Positions 1-11,213 of a stretch of DNA of 64,000 nucleotides are shown here, in pieces. How positions within the stretch are numbered: position 1 is the first letter of the stretch; every line of letters starts with the position of its first letter. The position numbers were made by a program, and so were the translations under genes. The stretch is from Dasypus novemcinctus (Eukaryota; Chordata; Mammalia; Cingulata; Dasypodidae): contig NC_080685.1 in assembly GCF_030445035.2 (NCBI RefSeq), positions 111,030,432 through 111,094,431 on the forward strand, read 5' to 3'. Under the pieces are notes generated by a model. That model made no database searches and was not told where the DNA came from. It saw only the letters and a program-made list of their open reading frames with translations.

Positions 1-268
1 ATTGGCCCACACAGAGAGCTGGCCCACACGGAGAGCTGGCACAGCAAGACGACGCAACAAAAAGACACAGGAGAGACAAGAGACACAGCAGACCAGGGAG
101 CTGAGGTGGCACAAGAGATTGAGCGCCTCTCACCCACTCCCCAAGGTCCCAGGATTGGTTCCTGGTTCTGCCTAAAGAGACAACAAGCAGACACAAAGAA
201 CATACAGCGAATGGACACAGAAAGCAGACCGGGGTGGGTGGGAAGCAGGGGGGATAAATAAATCTAAA
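1..268 (+). mobile_element. DAS SINE, long type, 5' part cut by the window edge
   Basis: It has the diagnostic long-type body: gagctggcacagcaagac, gacgcaacaaaaagacacag, cagaccagggagctgaggtg, then cagcgaatggacacag and a GGG-rich stretch ending in ataaataaatct. It is tRNA-derived and xenarthran. Confidence 0.85.
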
Positions 269-1974
269 GCAAGTTTAAGGAATGGTATTAAATATAACCA
301 TCATCACCATCACTACTGAGGACAAAGCAGCTGCCTGTGGACAGGGGTCCTTCTTGGTCAACATGTAAAAATACGGGACGCTTCACTTCTGTGCGTGCAC
401 CCTAGTGCAGGGGCCGTGCTAATCTTTTCTGATTCAGTCCAATTTTAGTACCTGTGCTGCCGAAACCAACACTACATATATCTTTATGTATCTGGTCCTA
501 TTCAATAGTGAATAACAAATCAAACCAGTGTTCAGTATGTGTTTACAGTTCTCTTCCAAAGAGTAAGAACAGCCTTGGTGGGCCTGCCAGCCAGAAAGAG
601 AACAGAGCTCTGCCTGCCACAAGCACCTAGAAGCACTGCCACTTCAGGAGCAATGAGCACCAATCCCGGCTTTTAAATACCATTTTCCACTAAAAGGAAC
701 CAAGGTTCCACGAAGACATGGTTCAATGCAAGATGATGAGATGTGCAAATTGCTGCTCAAGACACGAGGCCCTGGGGTTTGCAGAGACAGCAGGAAGGAC
801 CTGCGCAGGCTGTCCTCCAAGTCCACCACGGCCCCGAGGCCGCAGTGACCCAGCAGCACGGCTCCCAGTGCTCAGCTTGCTGGACCTCAGCTGCTGTGCA
901 CTTTCTCCTTGAAAATGTCTCCTTCCGCAAGGTCCACGGACAGCGTTCTTTCCTGGGGTTCCTTCTGCGCTGTTGGTCATTCACTCATAACTCTTTTTAC
1001 CAGCTCCTCTCTCTCTCTCTGCCTATTCCTTCAGCATAGGAAATGTTCAACGTTTCGGTCTTTTAACCCTCGTACCCCTGCAGCAAGTTCAGCCAGCCTC
1101 GTGGCTTCCTTTACCACTTCATGTAATCCCAAATCCTTACTTCCTGTCTGGTCTGTCTTCTGACCCCCTTGGACACAATTCCAAGTGCCCACTGGATACC
1201 TGCACCAGGATACCCAGAGGCATCTCAAAGACGACAAGCCCCAAACCGAATTCACCGCCTCCCGCTGCTTCCCTCCCCCATGCTCCTGTCTCTGAATGAC
1301 CTGGTTCTCAGGACAAAAGCATCAGCTTCTTTCTTTTCTGGCTCAGGTCTGCCCATTTCTACCGGCCGCCACCCCCACCCCCACCCCCGCCAGCCCGTCC
1401 ATCCACACCTCTCCTGGGATCACGGCCACGGCCCCCTCTGGCCTCCTTCCCCCCAGCCCGCCCGCCGCACTGAGGCCTGAGCCCTGATGAAGTCCTCTTG
1501 GGGCCAGTCCACATTCTGGCTCCTGGGCCCCCTCTGGCCTCGTCTCCCACTGCCTGTCCTGCCCGGGACTATACACACCAGCCATTCTTCACCTCTTCCC
1601 GTCCCTCCAGCTCAACCTTCCTCTCTCCAGTCCATATCCATCTGCTTGGAACCCTTTTCCCCTTCTATCCTCTCTCAATCCACCTGCCTCCCAGCCACTC
1701 ACCCACCCTCACATGAACTGAACTTAGCTCTCAGGTCTCCGCTTGGTTACGATTTCCTCAGTCAACCCTTCTCGTGCTCCCTGAGTCTGAGTGAGCATCC
1801 CCCAGGCTGCCTGATTCCCACCACGGCATGTAGCAGAGTGACCCGTAGCGGCCTGTTCGCTTGTCTGTAGCCCCTGGGAGGGCAGCACCACGGCATGCGC
1901 CCGGCTGAAGCTCAGTGCCCAGGCACATGCCTTGGCATGCTATACCTGGCACATGCCTGGTCACAGGTAAAAGA
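269..1974. other. Intergenic sequence without a recognisable gene (apart from the U6 pseudogene)
   Basis: Short open frames of 60-130 codons occur on both strands but have no start context, splice signals or recognisable motifs. A pyrimidine-rich tract lies at 1005-1025, and C-rich DNA lies at 1360-1480. Nothing else is supported. Confidence 0.6.
367..472 (-). pseudogene. U6 snRNA pseudogene
   Basis: Read on the minus strand, 472 to 367 follows U6 spliceosomal RNA over its whole length: a 5' GTG...TTTCGGCAGC, then ACTAAAATTGGA, then AAGATTAGCACGGCCCCTGC, then GAAGCGTCCCGTATTTTT. The ACAGAGA box region is changed and many other bases differ, and no convincing snRNA promoter lies upstream. It is therefore a retrotransposed dead copy, like the many U6 copies in mammals. 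Confidence 0.9.
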
Positions 1975-2105
1975 GACAGATCGATGATAGATAAACAATA
2001 GAGGTAGATAAACAATGGAGTTCGATAAACGATAGAGAGACAGAGACATAGAGTACATGACAGATGGATAGACAGATGCATGATGATAGAGGTGATAGAT
2101 AAATG
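1975..2105. repeat. Degenerate GATA-type microsatellite
   Basis: Repeated gataga, gatagat and gataaac words with interruptions fill this stretch. A small frame on the minus strand rich in Ser, Ile and Leu is a by-product. Confidence 0.75.
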
Positions 2106-2623
2106 AAGGACTCTATATCAAATTCCACAAGGTTCTAGAATCTGAAGTCGTGACTGCCTAAGGTTCACAGCAACACACTTGGTCCATTTTAATTGTTTAT
2201 ACTGAAAAGTATCAAAGGCCTTTTGAGGTAGAGATTTTCCTTTCCACAGTGAAGACAAACTGGGGCTTTTCGTGCTTTAAAAGAACAATACTGTTTTTTG
2301 TCACTTGGTGGAGCCAATGCAACACCAAATAGGCTTTCAGAGGCACCATTTCACCCTCATCCTCTGCGAGGGCATGACAGCACACACTGTTCACAAAGGA
2401 GAGCGTAATTTCTGCTTACTTACTACACTTACTACAAGGCTTACATTTATTTTTTCAGGAAAATCTTGGGATCTCCAAGACACAAAAGACTTGAGAGGCT
2501 TCTCTTCCTTCCTGTGACAGCCTGACCGCCACCGAATGAGACAAGTGAGCTTGCTATTTCACCGTGAGTGGGAGGAAAACTGGGAGAAGCCACGGAAATT
2601 ATTGCTTTCTGAAAAAGCCAAGC

Positions 2624-2735
2624 CGGCAGCGGATGTGGCTCAAGCGGTTGAGTGCCCGCCTCCTACATGGGAGGTCCCAGGTTAGGTTCCAGTGCCTCCA
2701 GAAAAAACAAAAAAACAAACAAAAACATCCCGGCA
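2624..2735 (+). mobile_element. DAS SINE, short type
   Basis: It shows gcggatgtggctcaagcggt, then catgggaggtccc, then gtgcctcc and a tail of aaaacaaac repeats. Confidence 0.85.
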
Positions 2736-4283
2736 AATTGATGCCCAAGTCTATTGAAAAAGCCAGGTCCTTTTCCTTCAGCACCTGCCTGAGGGGCCAG
2801 CAGAATGGGGCTATATAGGACGCTGGCCGGAGGTGAGCTCTGATTGGCTGCCGGAGCCTCCTGTACCCCGGGCATACTTGGAATGGGGCTCAGGGGTGCT
2901 CTAAGCAGGCCTGCCGAGGCCGCGGCCCTGAGCCAGCCTTAGCCTTCTGGCTCTTACAGGGCCCTGCAGGCGCCGGCCCTCCTCATCCCTCCCACCCGCA
3001 CCCCCCAGGCTCAGGGTCAAGGGAGTTCCCAGGGCTTCCGCTGCCTCCAGCACTTTCATCATTGGCCCCCAAATGCCCCCGGGGGCAGGAGCGGGGTGGA
3101 GAGGACAGCTGAGTGTGGACAGCCCGTGTAGCCGGCTGCCCCGACCCCCACCCAGCACCCACGCAGAGGGGCCCACAGTGAGCGCAGGAGTGGAGGGTGG
3201 GGAAGGGCCCACAGCTGGGCCTTTCTCCCAGAGGAGAGCACAGGGCCCACCCCAAGGGGGAGGGCTTGGGAAGACTCTAAACAGACATCTGAACAGCCCT
3301 GGGGGAGCTGAACCTGGGCTCCCCAAAACTTTCTGTTCAGCGGCGCCTTCACCAGGCCTCCACGAGCCGCGTGCCCTGAGCTCCTTCACACCCTTCCCTA
3401 AGGTCCCCAGGTGCGGGGCATCACCAGGCTCAAGGAGAGACGTGGCTCCACTCCAGGAGGCCACGGGCTCGTGGGGACCGCGGTACACCGTGGGGAGCCC
3501 CGCTGACGAGGGCGGGGAAAGAAGGGCTAGGGGGCCTCGGGCGACGGCCCTCATTATCCACTTGTGCTTTTCAGCTTCTCTACACGCCCGTGTCACAGAA
3601 TACACTTCAGAGGGCACTTGTGGACGGCTGGGTGGAAAGAAGCTCCTGCCCATGCGCCTTCCGGGTGTGTGACACTCAGGAGCCCCGCCCAGCCCGCCCT
3701 GGGGAGGCCAAGGGACTGGTTGGGGGCACTGCCGGCCCCCAGCGGAGTGATGGAGCGGGGGTCATTGTGGGCCCCCAGCAGAGAGACAGGGCAGGGACAC
3801 TGCCAGCCCCCCAGCGGAGTGACCAGGCAGGGGCACTGCTGGCCTCCCACAGTCGCCCAGGCCCGCTCAGAGAAGGGAGGCAGGCCGGGCAGGCAGGGCG
3901 TGACCCAGCCTCAGGCGTCCCAGCCTGCTCAGCGGGGCCTCCGGCAGTCCCCGCCCTTCCCAGGGCCCGCTGGCCTGGCTCTTCCCTCTGGGCCCTCGAT
4001 GCTCCCCACTCCTCCCGCTACGAGCGAGCGCAGCTCTCCCGGCTCTGAGTCAGACGCGTGGGGCCACATCGCTGGAACCTGACTCAGCGGGACCTGCTGG
4101 GGCCTCTCCGTACCGCTCCCTTATTTGGCGCCGCGGGCTCTGGAGCTCCCTCTGGGGAGCGGCTGGGCCGAGCCTCACCCGGGAGGAGCCGGCTGACGTT
4201 CTTCCTGGTGACAGCCTGGGGCTGGCTCCCGAGCTGACCCGCCAGCCTAGGGAGGCACTGACGCCAAGGAGTGTTTCTCCAGG
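2736..4283. other. GC-rich intergenic stretch without a supported gene
   Basis: High G+C keeps several frames open, the longest 250 codons on the minus strand (2901-3653), but their composition is the Pro/Gly/Ala/Arg mix of non-coding GC-rich DNA and I recognise no domain. A short tandem flavour (gcggagtga, cagggacactg words) lies at 3730-3840. Confidence 0.55.
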
Positions 4284-5335
4284 ACTTTAAACAATGTGGA
4301 GAACAGTCGGGAAGTACAAGGTAATGCTCTCAACAGTAAAATGCCCTGGAATGCCTGTTCATTGCTGGTGGGAATGCAAAATGGAGCGGCCACTCTGGAG
4401 ACAGTCGGGCACTTTCTTACAATGCTAAACATAGGTTTACCTAATGACCCAGCTACTGTGCCCCTAGGTATTCACCCAAAGGAACGCAAAACTTATGCCC
4501 ACGCGAAAGCCTGCACATAAATGTTTATAGCAGCTTTATTCATCATCACCAGAATGTGGAAGTAATTTTTCCATAACTGAATGGATAAGTAAGCTGTGGC
4601 ACATCCATACCACGGAATATTATTCAACAATAAAAAGAAATAAGCGAAAGGGTTGCAGATGTGGCTCCCACCTCCCAACATGGGCACCCACCTCCCAACA
4701 TGGGAGGTTCTGGGTTTGGTTCCCCGTGCCTCCTGAAAACAAAAACAAACAATAAGCAAACAAATGGGAAAAACAACTCAGGGGAGCCCATGTGGCTCAG
4801 TGGTTGAGCGCCAGGTTCCCACATACAAGGTCCCGGGTTCAATCCCCAGCCCCCAGTACCTCAAAAATAAATAAATAAATAAATAAAAAGAAATGACTTA
4901 TCAAGATACAAAAAACATGGTGGAACCTTAAATGTGTATTGCTAAGTGAATGAAGCCAGTCTGAAAAGGTTACATACTGTATGATTCTAGAAAAGGCAAA
5001 CTATAGAGACAGTAAAAAGGTCACTGGTTACCAGAGGTGAGCGGTCGAGTGGGGTAAGAGATGAAGAGGTGGGCACAGGGTATTTTTAGGACAGTGCATG
5101 AGACTGTAATGGTGGACACAAGACATCACCAATTTGTCTAAACCTAAAGAACCAAATACACAGAGAGTATTGGCTCATCAGTTGTAACAAATGGACCACA
5201 CTTATATAACCTTTTAACAGGGGAAACTACATGCATGGGGTATATGGGAGCTCTCTGTACTCCCTGTGCAATTTTTCTGAAAAGCCAAAACAGTTCTAAA
5301 GTTTATTATAAAAAATACATTTTAAAAATATAAAT
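4284..5335 (+). mobile_element. L1M-type LINE, 3' end, interrupted by a DAS dimer
   Basis: It contains the classic L1 3' block: attgctggtgggaatgcaaa, then gacccagctactgtgcccct, then tagcagctttattcat, ggaatattattcaacaataa and gccagtctgaaaaggt. It ends in an A/T-rich tail near 5330. The DAS dimer at 4650-4885 splits it. The word aaaaagaaat occurs on both sides of the SINE and looks like its target-site duplication. No intact reading frame remains. Confidence 0.85.
4650..4885 (+). mobile_element. DAS SINE dimer
   Basis: There are two tRNA-like halves head to tail (gcagatgtggctcccacctc..., then gcccatgtggctcagtggtt...), joined by an aaacaaacaa linker and ending in (aaat)n. The first half has a partial internal repeat of the acctcccaacatggg segment. 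Confidence 0.85.
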
Positions 5336-5844
5336 AAATGAAATATCCCTAAGTCCATAAAAATGCCCTATGTATGTATAAACCCTCCTCCCACCGAAGG
5401 AAGACGCCTCGGCAGGGGACGCATCTTTTTATTCTACCCCCCGTCTTGGCTGCATCCATGTGTCCCTGTGATCCGGAGGTAGAAACACAAGAGATGATGA
5501 ACCAGGCAGGGCTTAAGGCAGAAAAAGCCCAGTAACCACCACAAAGGAACAGGCGGAGAAAGAGGAGCTGGAGGAGGCTGAGAAAGCAGCTGGAGAGGCG
5601 GAGAGAAGTCAGGAGAGGGAAGCAGACAGAGGGGTTACAAGGAGAGAGAGGCCAGCAGTGGCCGAGGCAATGCGAGGAGCAACAGGTGAGAGCTGGGAAG
5701 CCTCGCTGGAGCTAGGATCGGGGAACGCAGGGGCTCTGGTCAGAGAGGCTGCAGTGAGCTAACGAGTAAGGCTCAGAATGCCCCTTCTCTCCCAGGCTCT
5801 GCAAAGCACACTGCCCTGTGGCTAGGCCAGAGTTCCCAAAGGCA
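5336..5844. other. Purine-rich intergenic stretch, nothing recognised
   Basis: 5510-5720 is dominated by gag/agg words (ggagaaagaggagctggagg type) without a clear tandem period. No gene or named repeat is seen. Confidence 0.5.
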
Positions 5845-6025
5845 GCCTTGCGTTTAAATTCTGACTCCACAACTCATGGGTTGGAGGGCCCCGGGCAAGG
5901 CGTGAACAAACTCTTTGGTGCCCCAGTTTGCTCATCTGTAAAAATGGAACTAATGGCGTGACCTAGCTCGCAGGGTTATGGTGAGGATTAAATGAATAAA
6001 TATAGGTAAAGCATTCAGCTGCTCC
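5845..6025 (+). mobile_element. MIR SINE
   Basis: It has the MIR core order: gccccagtttgctcatctgt, aaaatggaactaatggcgtg, tatggtgaggattaaatgaa, then taggtaaagca. Confidence 0.8.
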
Positions 6026-6238
6026 AGCCGGGGACAGCACAGCTGGGAATCTCAGCTGCCCATCGGCCATGGGGGTGGCTCCAACAGGCAGGCTTTGCTC
6101 TGAGGCTCCCCACTGGGCTGGCCACGATTTTCTCAGAGCTGCCCTGCCTTTCCTTCTCTCTTTTTTCACTTGTGTCAGGTCTGCATTGCGGTCTGAAGGC
6201 TTTCCCTGCCTCCTCCTGCTCCCTTTCCCCTTTATCTC

Positions 6239-6450
6239 CTTTTTTTTTTTTTAGGATGTACCAGGAATTGAACCCAGGACCTTGTACATGAGAAGCAGTT
6301 GCTCAACCACTGAGCTACATCCGCTCCCCAAAGACAGTTGTTTTTTTTCATTTGTGTGTGTGTTTTGTTTTTAGGAGGTACCAAGGATCGAACCCAGAAC
6401 CTCATATGTGGGAAGGAGGTGCTCAGCCTCTTGAGTTACATCTGCTCCCC
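6239..6450 (-). mobile_element. DAS SINE dimer, minus strand
   Basis: Two antisense units, each with aggtacca, then gaacccagg or gaacccag, then gctcaaccactgag or its variant, and tctgctcccc. They are separated by a T-rich linker with gtgtgtgtgtt. Confidence 0.85.
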
Positions 6451-6545
6451 ACTCTGCCCTTTGTCTTTCACAAGAATTATCCCCAATAAATCTCTTGCAC
6501 TCTAATTTTGTCTTGGCATCTGCTTCCTGGAGCTGACACACTAGG
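6451..6545 (+). mobile_element. LTR-like fossil fragment (3' LTR end style)
   Basis: The words ccaataaatctcttgcact, then cttggcatctgcttcctgga, then ctgacaca look like the polyadenylation signal and U5 end of a mammalian retroviral-type LTR. It is only a fragment and its family is uncertain. Confidence 0.35.
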
Positions 6546-6781
6546 TTAAACAGAATTCTTTGCTACAGGACTTGTCAGATCTTTAATACAATATACACTA
6601 CAATTCATCAAGAAGGGAATGTACTGTGAAGTACTTTGCAAATTTATTTTGATCACTGAAAACTAACACCCACTCCCACACTCACACCCAATACAGAACA
6701 TCCATCAACATCTTCTTGCACTTACGTACTGCTGATAAAGTTAGGTAAACACTGAACTGGAAGACCTCTAAAATTCCATCC

Positions 6782-7185
6782 ACGGGGAATCAGAGTGGCT
6801 CAAGCTACTGGGCTCCCATCTACCATATGGGAGGTCCAGGGTTCGAGTCCCAGGGCCTCCTAGTGAAGGCAAGCTGGCCCGAACAGAGAGCTGGCCCATG
6901 TAGAGTGCTGGCCCACACAGCAAGCTGGCCCTAGAGGAGAGCTAGTGCAGTAAGATGACTCAACAAAAAGAGACACAGAGGAGAGACAATAAGAGACACA
7001 GCAGACCAGGGAGCTGAGGTAGCACAAGAGAATGAGGACCTCTCTCCCACTCCAGAATGTCCCAGGATCGGTTCCCTGTGCCACCTAATGAGAATACAAG
7101 CAGACACAGAAGAACACACGGCAAATGGACACAGAAAGCAGACAATGAGGGGGGTTGGGGGAGGGATAAAGTAAATAAAGTTCCA
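6782..7185 (+). mobile_element. DAS SINE, long type
   Basis: The tRNA-like head (cagagtggctcaagctactg, tatgggaggtcc) is followed by the long body (gcaagctggcc, gatgactcaacaaaaagaga, agcagaccagggagctgagg, gcaaatggacacagaaagca) and an ataaagtaaata tail. Confidence 0.88.
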
Positions 7186-7364
7186 TCCAACCCTGGAGTT
7201 CCATCACATGGATCTCAAAACAGTGAATCCCCTCAGTAATTACCATGTATCCATGTCCTTATTCTACAGGGGGAAAGTTCCAAGGACCCGCCTGATTTTT
7301 TATCAACAATTGGAGCTACATTTACAAGACTCCCCTCTGGGAATTAAAGAACACTTTGTTGACA

Positions 7365-7450
7365 CCTTTCATGTCATCATACCTATTTCACAGACAGAGA
7401 AACTGAGGCTTAGGAAAGTTAAGATGCTTGCCTTGGATCCACACTCAGTT
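7365..7450 (-). mobile_element. MIR SINE fragment, minus strand
   Basis: It shows the antisense MIR core: cacagacagagaaactgagg, cttaggaaagttaagatgct. Confidence 0.65.
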
Positions 7451-8521
7451 TCTGGGTATTGCTACAAAGCCATGGTCACTTGACATGATGCTTTGACGAA
7501 GGGCCAAAGGGGGTCACAAAGGGGAAACTGAGGGCTTGGAAACTAGACCCAGAATAAGTTGTGCCCCAGTGATAACGGGCTGTCACTGGCTGAGCCTGTG
7601 CCTGAACAGGAAGGGAGAGGAGCCAAATGAGAAAACGCTCTTGGCCTCAGGGAGGGTCAGCATAACACTGAATAGAAGTAGGAGCATGCAGCAGGTCTAA
7701 ACTGTCATGGAACAAATGCAGCCGAGTACAGGGGCAATGTGGAGACCCCAGGCGAGCAAGGTGCCAGCTGGGTGGCTACCAAATGTAACAAGTAGGGATG
7801 GGAGTTGGCTGTCTACAGCCCCCCGCCACTGTCCCTACAATTTCCAGATTCCACCCACCCACCTCCAATCCATCCACACAGCAGAGGGATCCCACCCCCC
7901 TAGAGCCAATACCCAGTTCCCTTCCAATGGGTCAGTGCCTGGGACCCTATGGTTATTAAATATTTTTAATATCACTCCCTGGCAACAAGCCTTTTAATTG
8001 ACTGAGAAAAGCCACTTTGAGAACCGCTGCTCAACAGAACTGGGGAAACTGGTTTCTGCCACAGCTGGGCCATTGGGGAAATTTTAAAATGACCACCGGG
8101 CTGCAGATAGGATGGCTAAATGGGCAGAGTGGCTGGTGAGCCCAGGCCCTGTCCTGGGCCTTCTGACGTCAGCATACCTCTGCGGCAGCTGTGGAATGTC
8201 TACGTGGGAGGGATTTAGAGATGAAAATGTAGGTGGAGTCGGGGTGCACTGGGCTTGTATTGAAGATACTTTTGCTTAGTAAACACCCTGTCTCGTTTAG
8301 AAACATTTATTTGGGAGATTTGGGGTCCTGAGTCCCTCCAGGGGATGGAAATCATGGGTGGGAACAAGGCCTCTCCCAGCGCCCCATGGTGCAGACACTG
8401 AGCTTTCCCCTTAGCGCTGGGGCAGGGGGTGCCTCTTTATACTTGCTCCCTACCATCGGGGAATGTGCACATGGAGGATTTGCTTACCACATACCAGGCT
8501 CTCACATGCTATTATAATATT
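7451..8521. other. Intergenic sequence, nothing recognised
   Basis: This is mixed-composition DNA. The frame at 7707-7997 (96 codons) has no recognisable motif. The end of an old repeat may lie near 8000-8030 (ttgagaaccgctg resembles a hAT-type terminal word), but this is weak. Confidence 0.4.
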
Positions 8522-9440
8522 TTAGTTTCCTAGGCTGCTTAAGTAAATACATTGAAATGGGTTTGCTTAAACGATGGGGATTTATCAGCTTACGGCTTTT
8601 TAAGCAGAAAGAAAATCCAAATTAAAGCATCATCAAGGAAGCAGATGTGGCTCAACCATTTGGGCTCCCGTCCACCATATAGGAGGTTCAGGGTTCAATG
8701 CCCAGGGCCTCTTGGTGAGGGCAAGCTGGCCCACGTGGAATTCCGGCCCACGTGGGAATGCCGCCCCATACGGAAAAGCTGCCCCACGCAGGAGTGCCGG
8801 CTGACGCAGAGAGCTGGTGCAGCAAGATGATGCAACAAGAGACACAGAGGAAAGAAAATAAAAAGACATAGCAGAGCAGGGAGCAGAGGTGGTGTAAGAG
8901 AGTAATCGTCTCTCTCCCACTCTGGAAGGTCCCAGGATGGGTTCCTGGATCCTCCTAATGAGAATACAAGCAGACACAGAAGAACATACAGTGAATGGAC
9001 ACAGAGAGCAGACAATGGGGGGAATGGGGTGGGGGCGGGAGAGAAAAATAAAATAAAATTTAATTTAATTTAAAAAGACATCAAGGGGATATTTTCTCCG
9101 AAAAGCCTGGGGCTTTCTGGGGCTGGCAGCAGGCCATCGGGTCCTTAGCTCAGCACAGGGCAAGGCACACCGTCCTCCTGGCCTCTCCCTTCTCCTCCAG
9201 ATTCAGCTTCTGGCCCTGAGGCTTGCTCTGAGTTCCTTCCACTCAGAAAGGCCTCCAGCAACAGGATAGAGCCATCCTGAGGGGTGGGCCCACCTCGGCT
9301 GGAGGAGCCACACCAAAGCTCCTCCTTCCAGTGGGCTCACGCCCCGGGGGTGGGCCCACCCAGCCTCCCACGTGCCTTCAGAAGCAAAGTGCCGTGGGTG
9401 ATGACGAGAACCTTAACAGCACCTAAGGTTGCACAGGTCC
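8522..9440. mobile_element. LTR-type fossil repeat (MaLR/ERVL style), copy 1, holding a DAS insertion
   Basis: It shares ordered blocks with 12945-14410: gaaatgggtttgcttaaacg at the start, gcatcatcaagg in the middle and ctcagaaaggcctccag with gccatcctga near the end. It opens like many antisense MaLR/ERVL-type LTRs (tagtttcctaggctgc). A long DAS SINE is inserted at 8639-9078. I treat it as an old, broken LTR copy; the family name is an inference. Confidence 0.5.
8639..9078 (+). mobile_element. DAS SINE, long type, with 8-bp target-site duplication
   Basis: It is a complete long unit from aagcagatgtggctcaacc to the (aaat)-rich tail. The word catcaagg occurs at 8631-8638 and again at 9079-9086. 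The duplication falls inside the LTR-type repeat, so the SINE is younger than it. Confidence 0.9.
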
Positions 9441-9538
9441 CAAAGCGACTCCACGTAGAAAACCAATGTGACACCTGTTAACCACCCTTTGAACTAGGCA
9501 AAAGAAATATTATCGCCACTCTTTAAGAGATAAGAAAG

Positions 9539-9950
9539 GGAAGCGGACGTGGCTCAATCGACAGAGTATCTGTGTACCATATGGAGGGTCCAGGGTTCGA
9601 TCCCCAGGGCCTCCTGACCCTTGTGGAGCTGGCCCACAGGTAGTGCTGCCATGCACAAGGAGTGCCGTGCCACGCAGGGTCGCCCCCATGCAGGGGTGCC
9701 AATGTGCAAGGAGTGCGCCCCACAAGGAGAGCTGCCCGCATGAAAAAGAAAGTGCAGCCAACCCAGGAGTGGTGCCGCACACATGGAGCGCTGATACAGC
9801 AAGATGACGCAACACAAAGAGACGCCGTTTCCCAGTGCCACTGGATAACACAAGGGGATGCAGAAGGACACACAGCGAATGGACACAGAGAGCAGACAAC
9901 GGTGGGGAAGGGGAGAGAAATAAATAAAGATAAATCTGTAAAGAGAAAGA
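9539..9950 (+). mobile_element. DAS SINE, long type (extended body)
   Basis: The head is gaagcggacgtggctcaatc. The extended body has the repeated caaggagtgc words, aaagaaagtgcagcc and agcaagatgacgcaacacaa, and ends in agaaataaataaagataaat. Confidence 0.88.
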
Positions 9951-10802
9951 AAGCTGGTGATTTGAACTTTGAAAATTGCAAAGGGCTCACAAATACAGAT
10001 ATAATGTATTATTAGCACAGTTATCAGTAAGACAATTCTTTTGTTTCGCTTTAAAAAATTTTTTATGATAAACTACCACCAACAAAAATGGTTTTTCACT
10101 GAGATAAGAGATGACAAAGGCTTGTTTTTTAATTTACAAAGAAACCTAGACAAATCAATAAGGAAAAAAAAAGGCCCGAGTCATTCTCATAGCTTCGTGA
10201 GGACAGTTCCGCTGTGAACACCTTCCAGAGACCGCGCTGGGTGAGGGGCCCCAGGCCGGGCGGGCTGGGCCCTGGAGCTCCGCTGGACGCCCTGAGGAGG
10301 CCCCGGCGAGGGGCTGGGCTGCCGAGTGTTCTCGTCTCCTGACCCCCGGCCTCCGCAGCGCCTGGGGAAGCCCGGCCCGCCCCCTCTTCAGCCCGGAACG
10401 CCCGGCAGCCCCACGCGGCCAGGCCCACCAGCCTCCGCGCTGGACCCACAGAGGGAATAAACCCTGCCGCTGCGCCGAAAGGGAAGTAACGCTACTTTAA
10501 AACAGGAGCATTTCTAAATAAATAAATCTTAAAAAAAAAAAAACACAACCGTCATTTCTTACACCGCTGTTAAATTCATACTCTCCTCTGGATTCGGGCC
10601 ACAGGCCTGAAGGGGGGGCAGCAGGAGCCGGCTTTTCCTCAGCGGCAGCCGAACCTGCCGTGTCCTGCCGCCCTAAACAGGGAGGAGAGCCCGAGGGGCC
10701 GCTCAGGGCAGGAGAGCCTCGAGTACAAAAGCGCTGACCTTCCCCTTCTGCGGAAAGGACAGCCATCTGTGAAGCTTAAGTGAGCAAACGAGTGTGAAGC
10801 AC

Positions 10803-10852
10803 CGCGAGAGTTCACGACTCCGCGAGAGTTCACGACTCCGCGAGAGTTCAGG
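10803..10852. repeat. 18-bp tandem repeat, three copies
   Basis: The unit cgcgagagttcacgactc recurs in direct succession, with the last copy diverging after gagagttca. Confidence 0.9.
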
Positions 10853-11058
10853 ATGCCGGGAGGGCCTCAGGGAAAGCAGGCGTCGTTGTTGCCTCTAAGG
10901 CCTGCAGGCGGTGCCCCTGAGCACCTCGAACACCCAGGCCACGTGTGAATAAGGCCTAGAGGTCTCATTTCCTCTCCTTTTCACTTAGGAAAAAAGTAAT
11001 CTGAAGAACAGCACTGCAAAGAAGAGACTGCGCGCACCCGCTGGGGCCAGCCCCCGGC

Positions 11059-11213
11059 AGCCCCGGGTCATCCCCGCGGCCCCCTCCAGCTCGCCACGCG
11101 GGGGGTGGCCAGCCCCGGGTCATCCCCGCGGCCCCCTCCAGCTCGCCGCGCGGGGGGTGGCCAGCCCCGGGTCATCCCCGCGGCTCCCACCAGCTCGCCG
11201 CGCGGGGGGCAGT
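11059..11213. repeat. 52-bp GC-rich tandem repeat, three copies
   Basis: The unit begins agccccgggtcatccccgcg and ends cgcggggggtggcc. Starts lie at 11059, 11111 and 11163, exactly 52 bp apart. Copies 1 and 2 differ by one base, and the third by a few. Confidence 0.93.

Noticed and set aside
2901-3653. 250-codon minus-strand frame
   Set aside because: GC-rich DNA keeps frames open by chance. An overlapping 199-codon frame lies on the other strand, composition is Pro/Gly/Ala/Arg-rich, and no motif is recognised.
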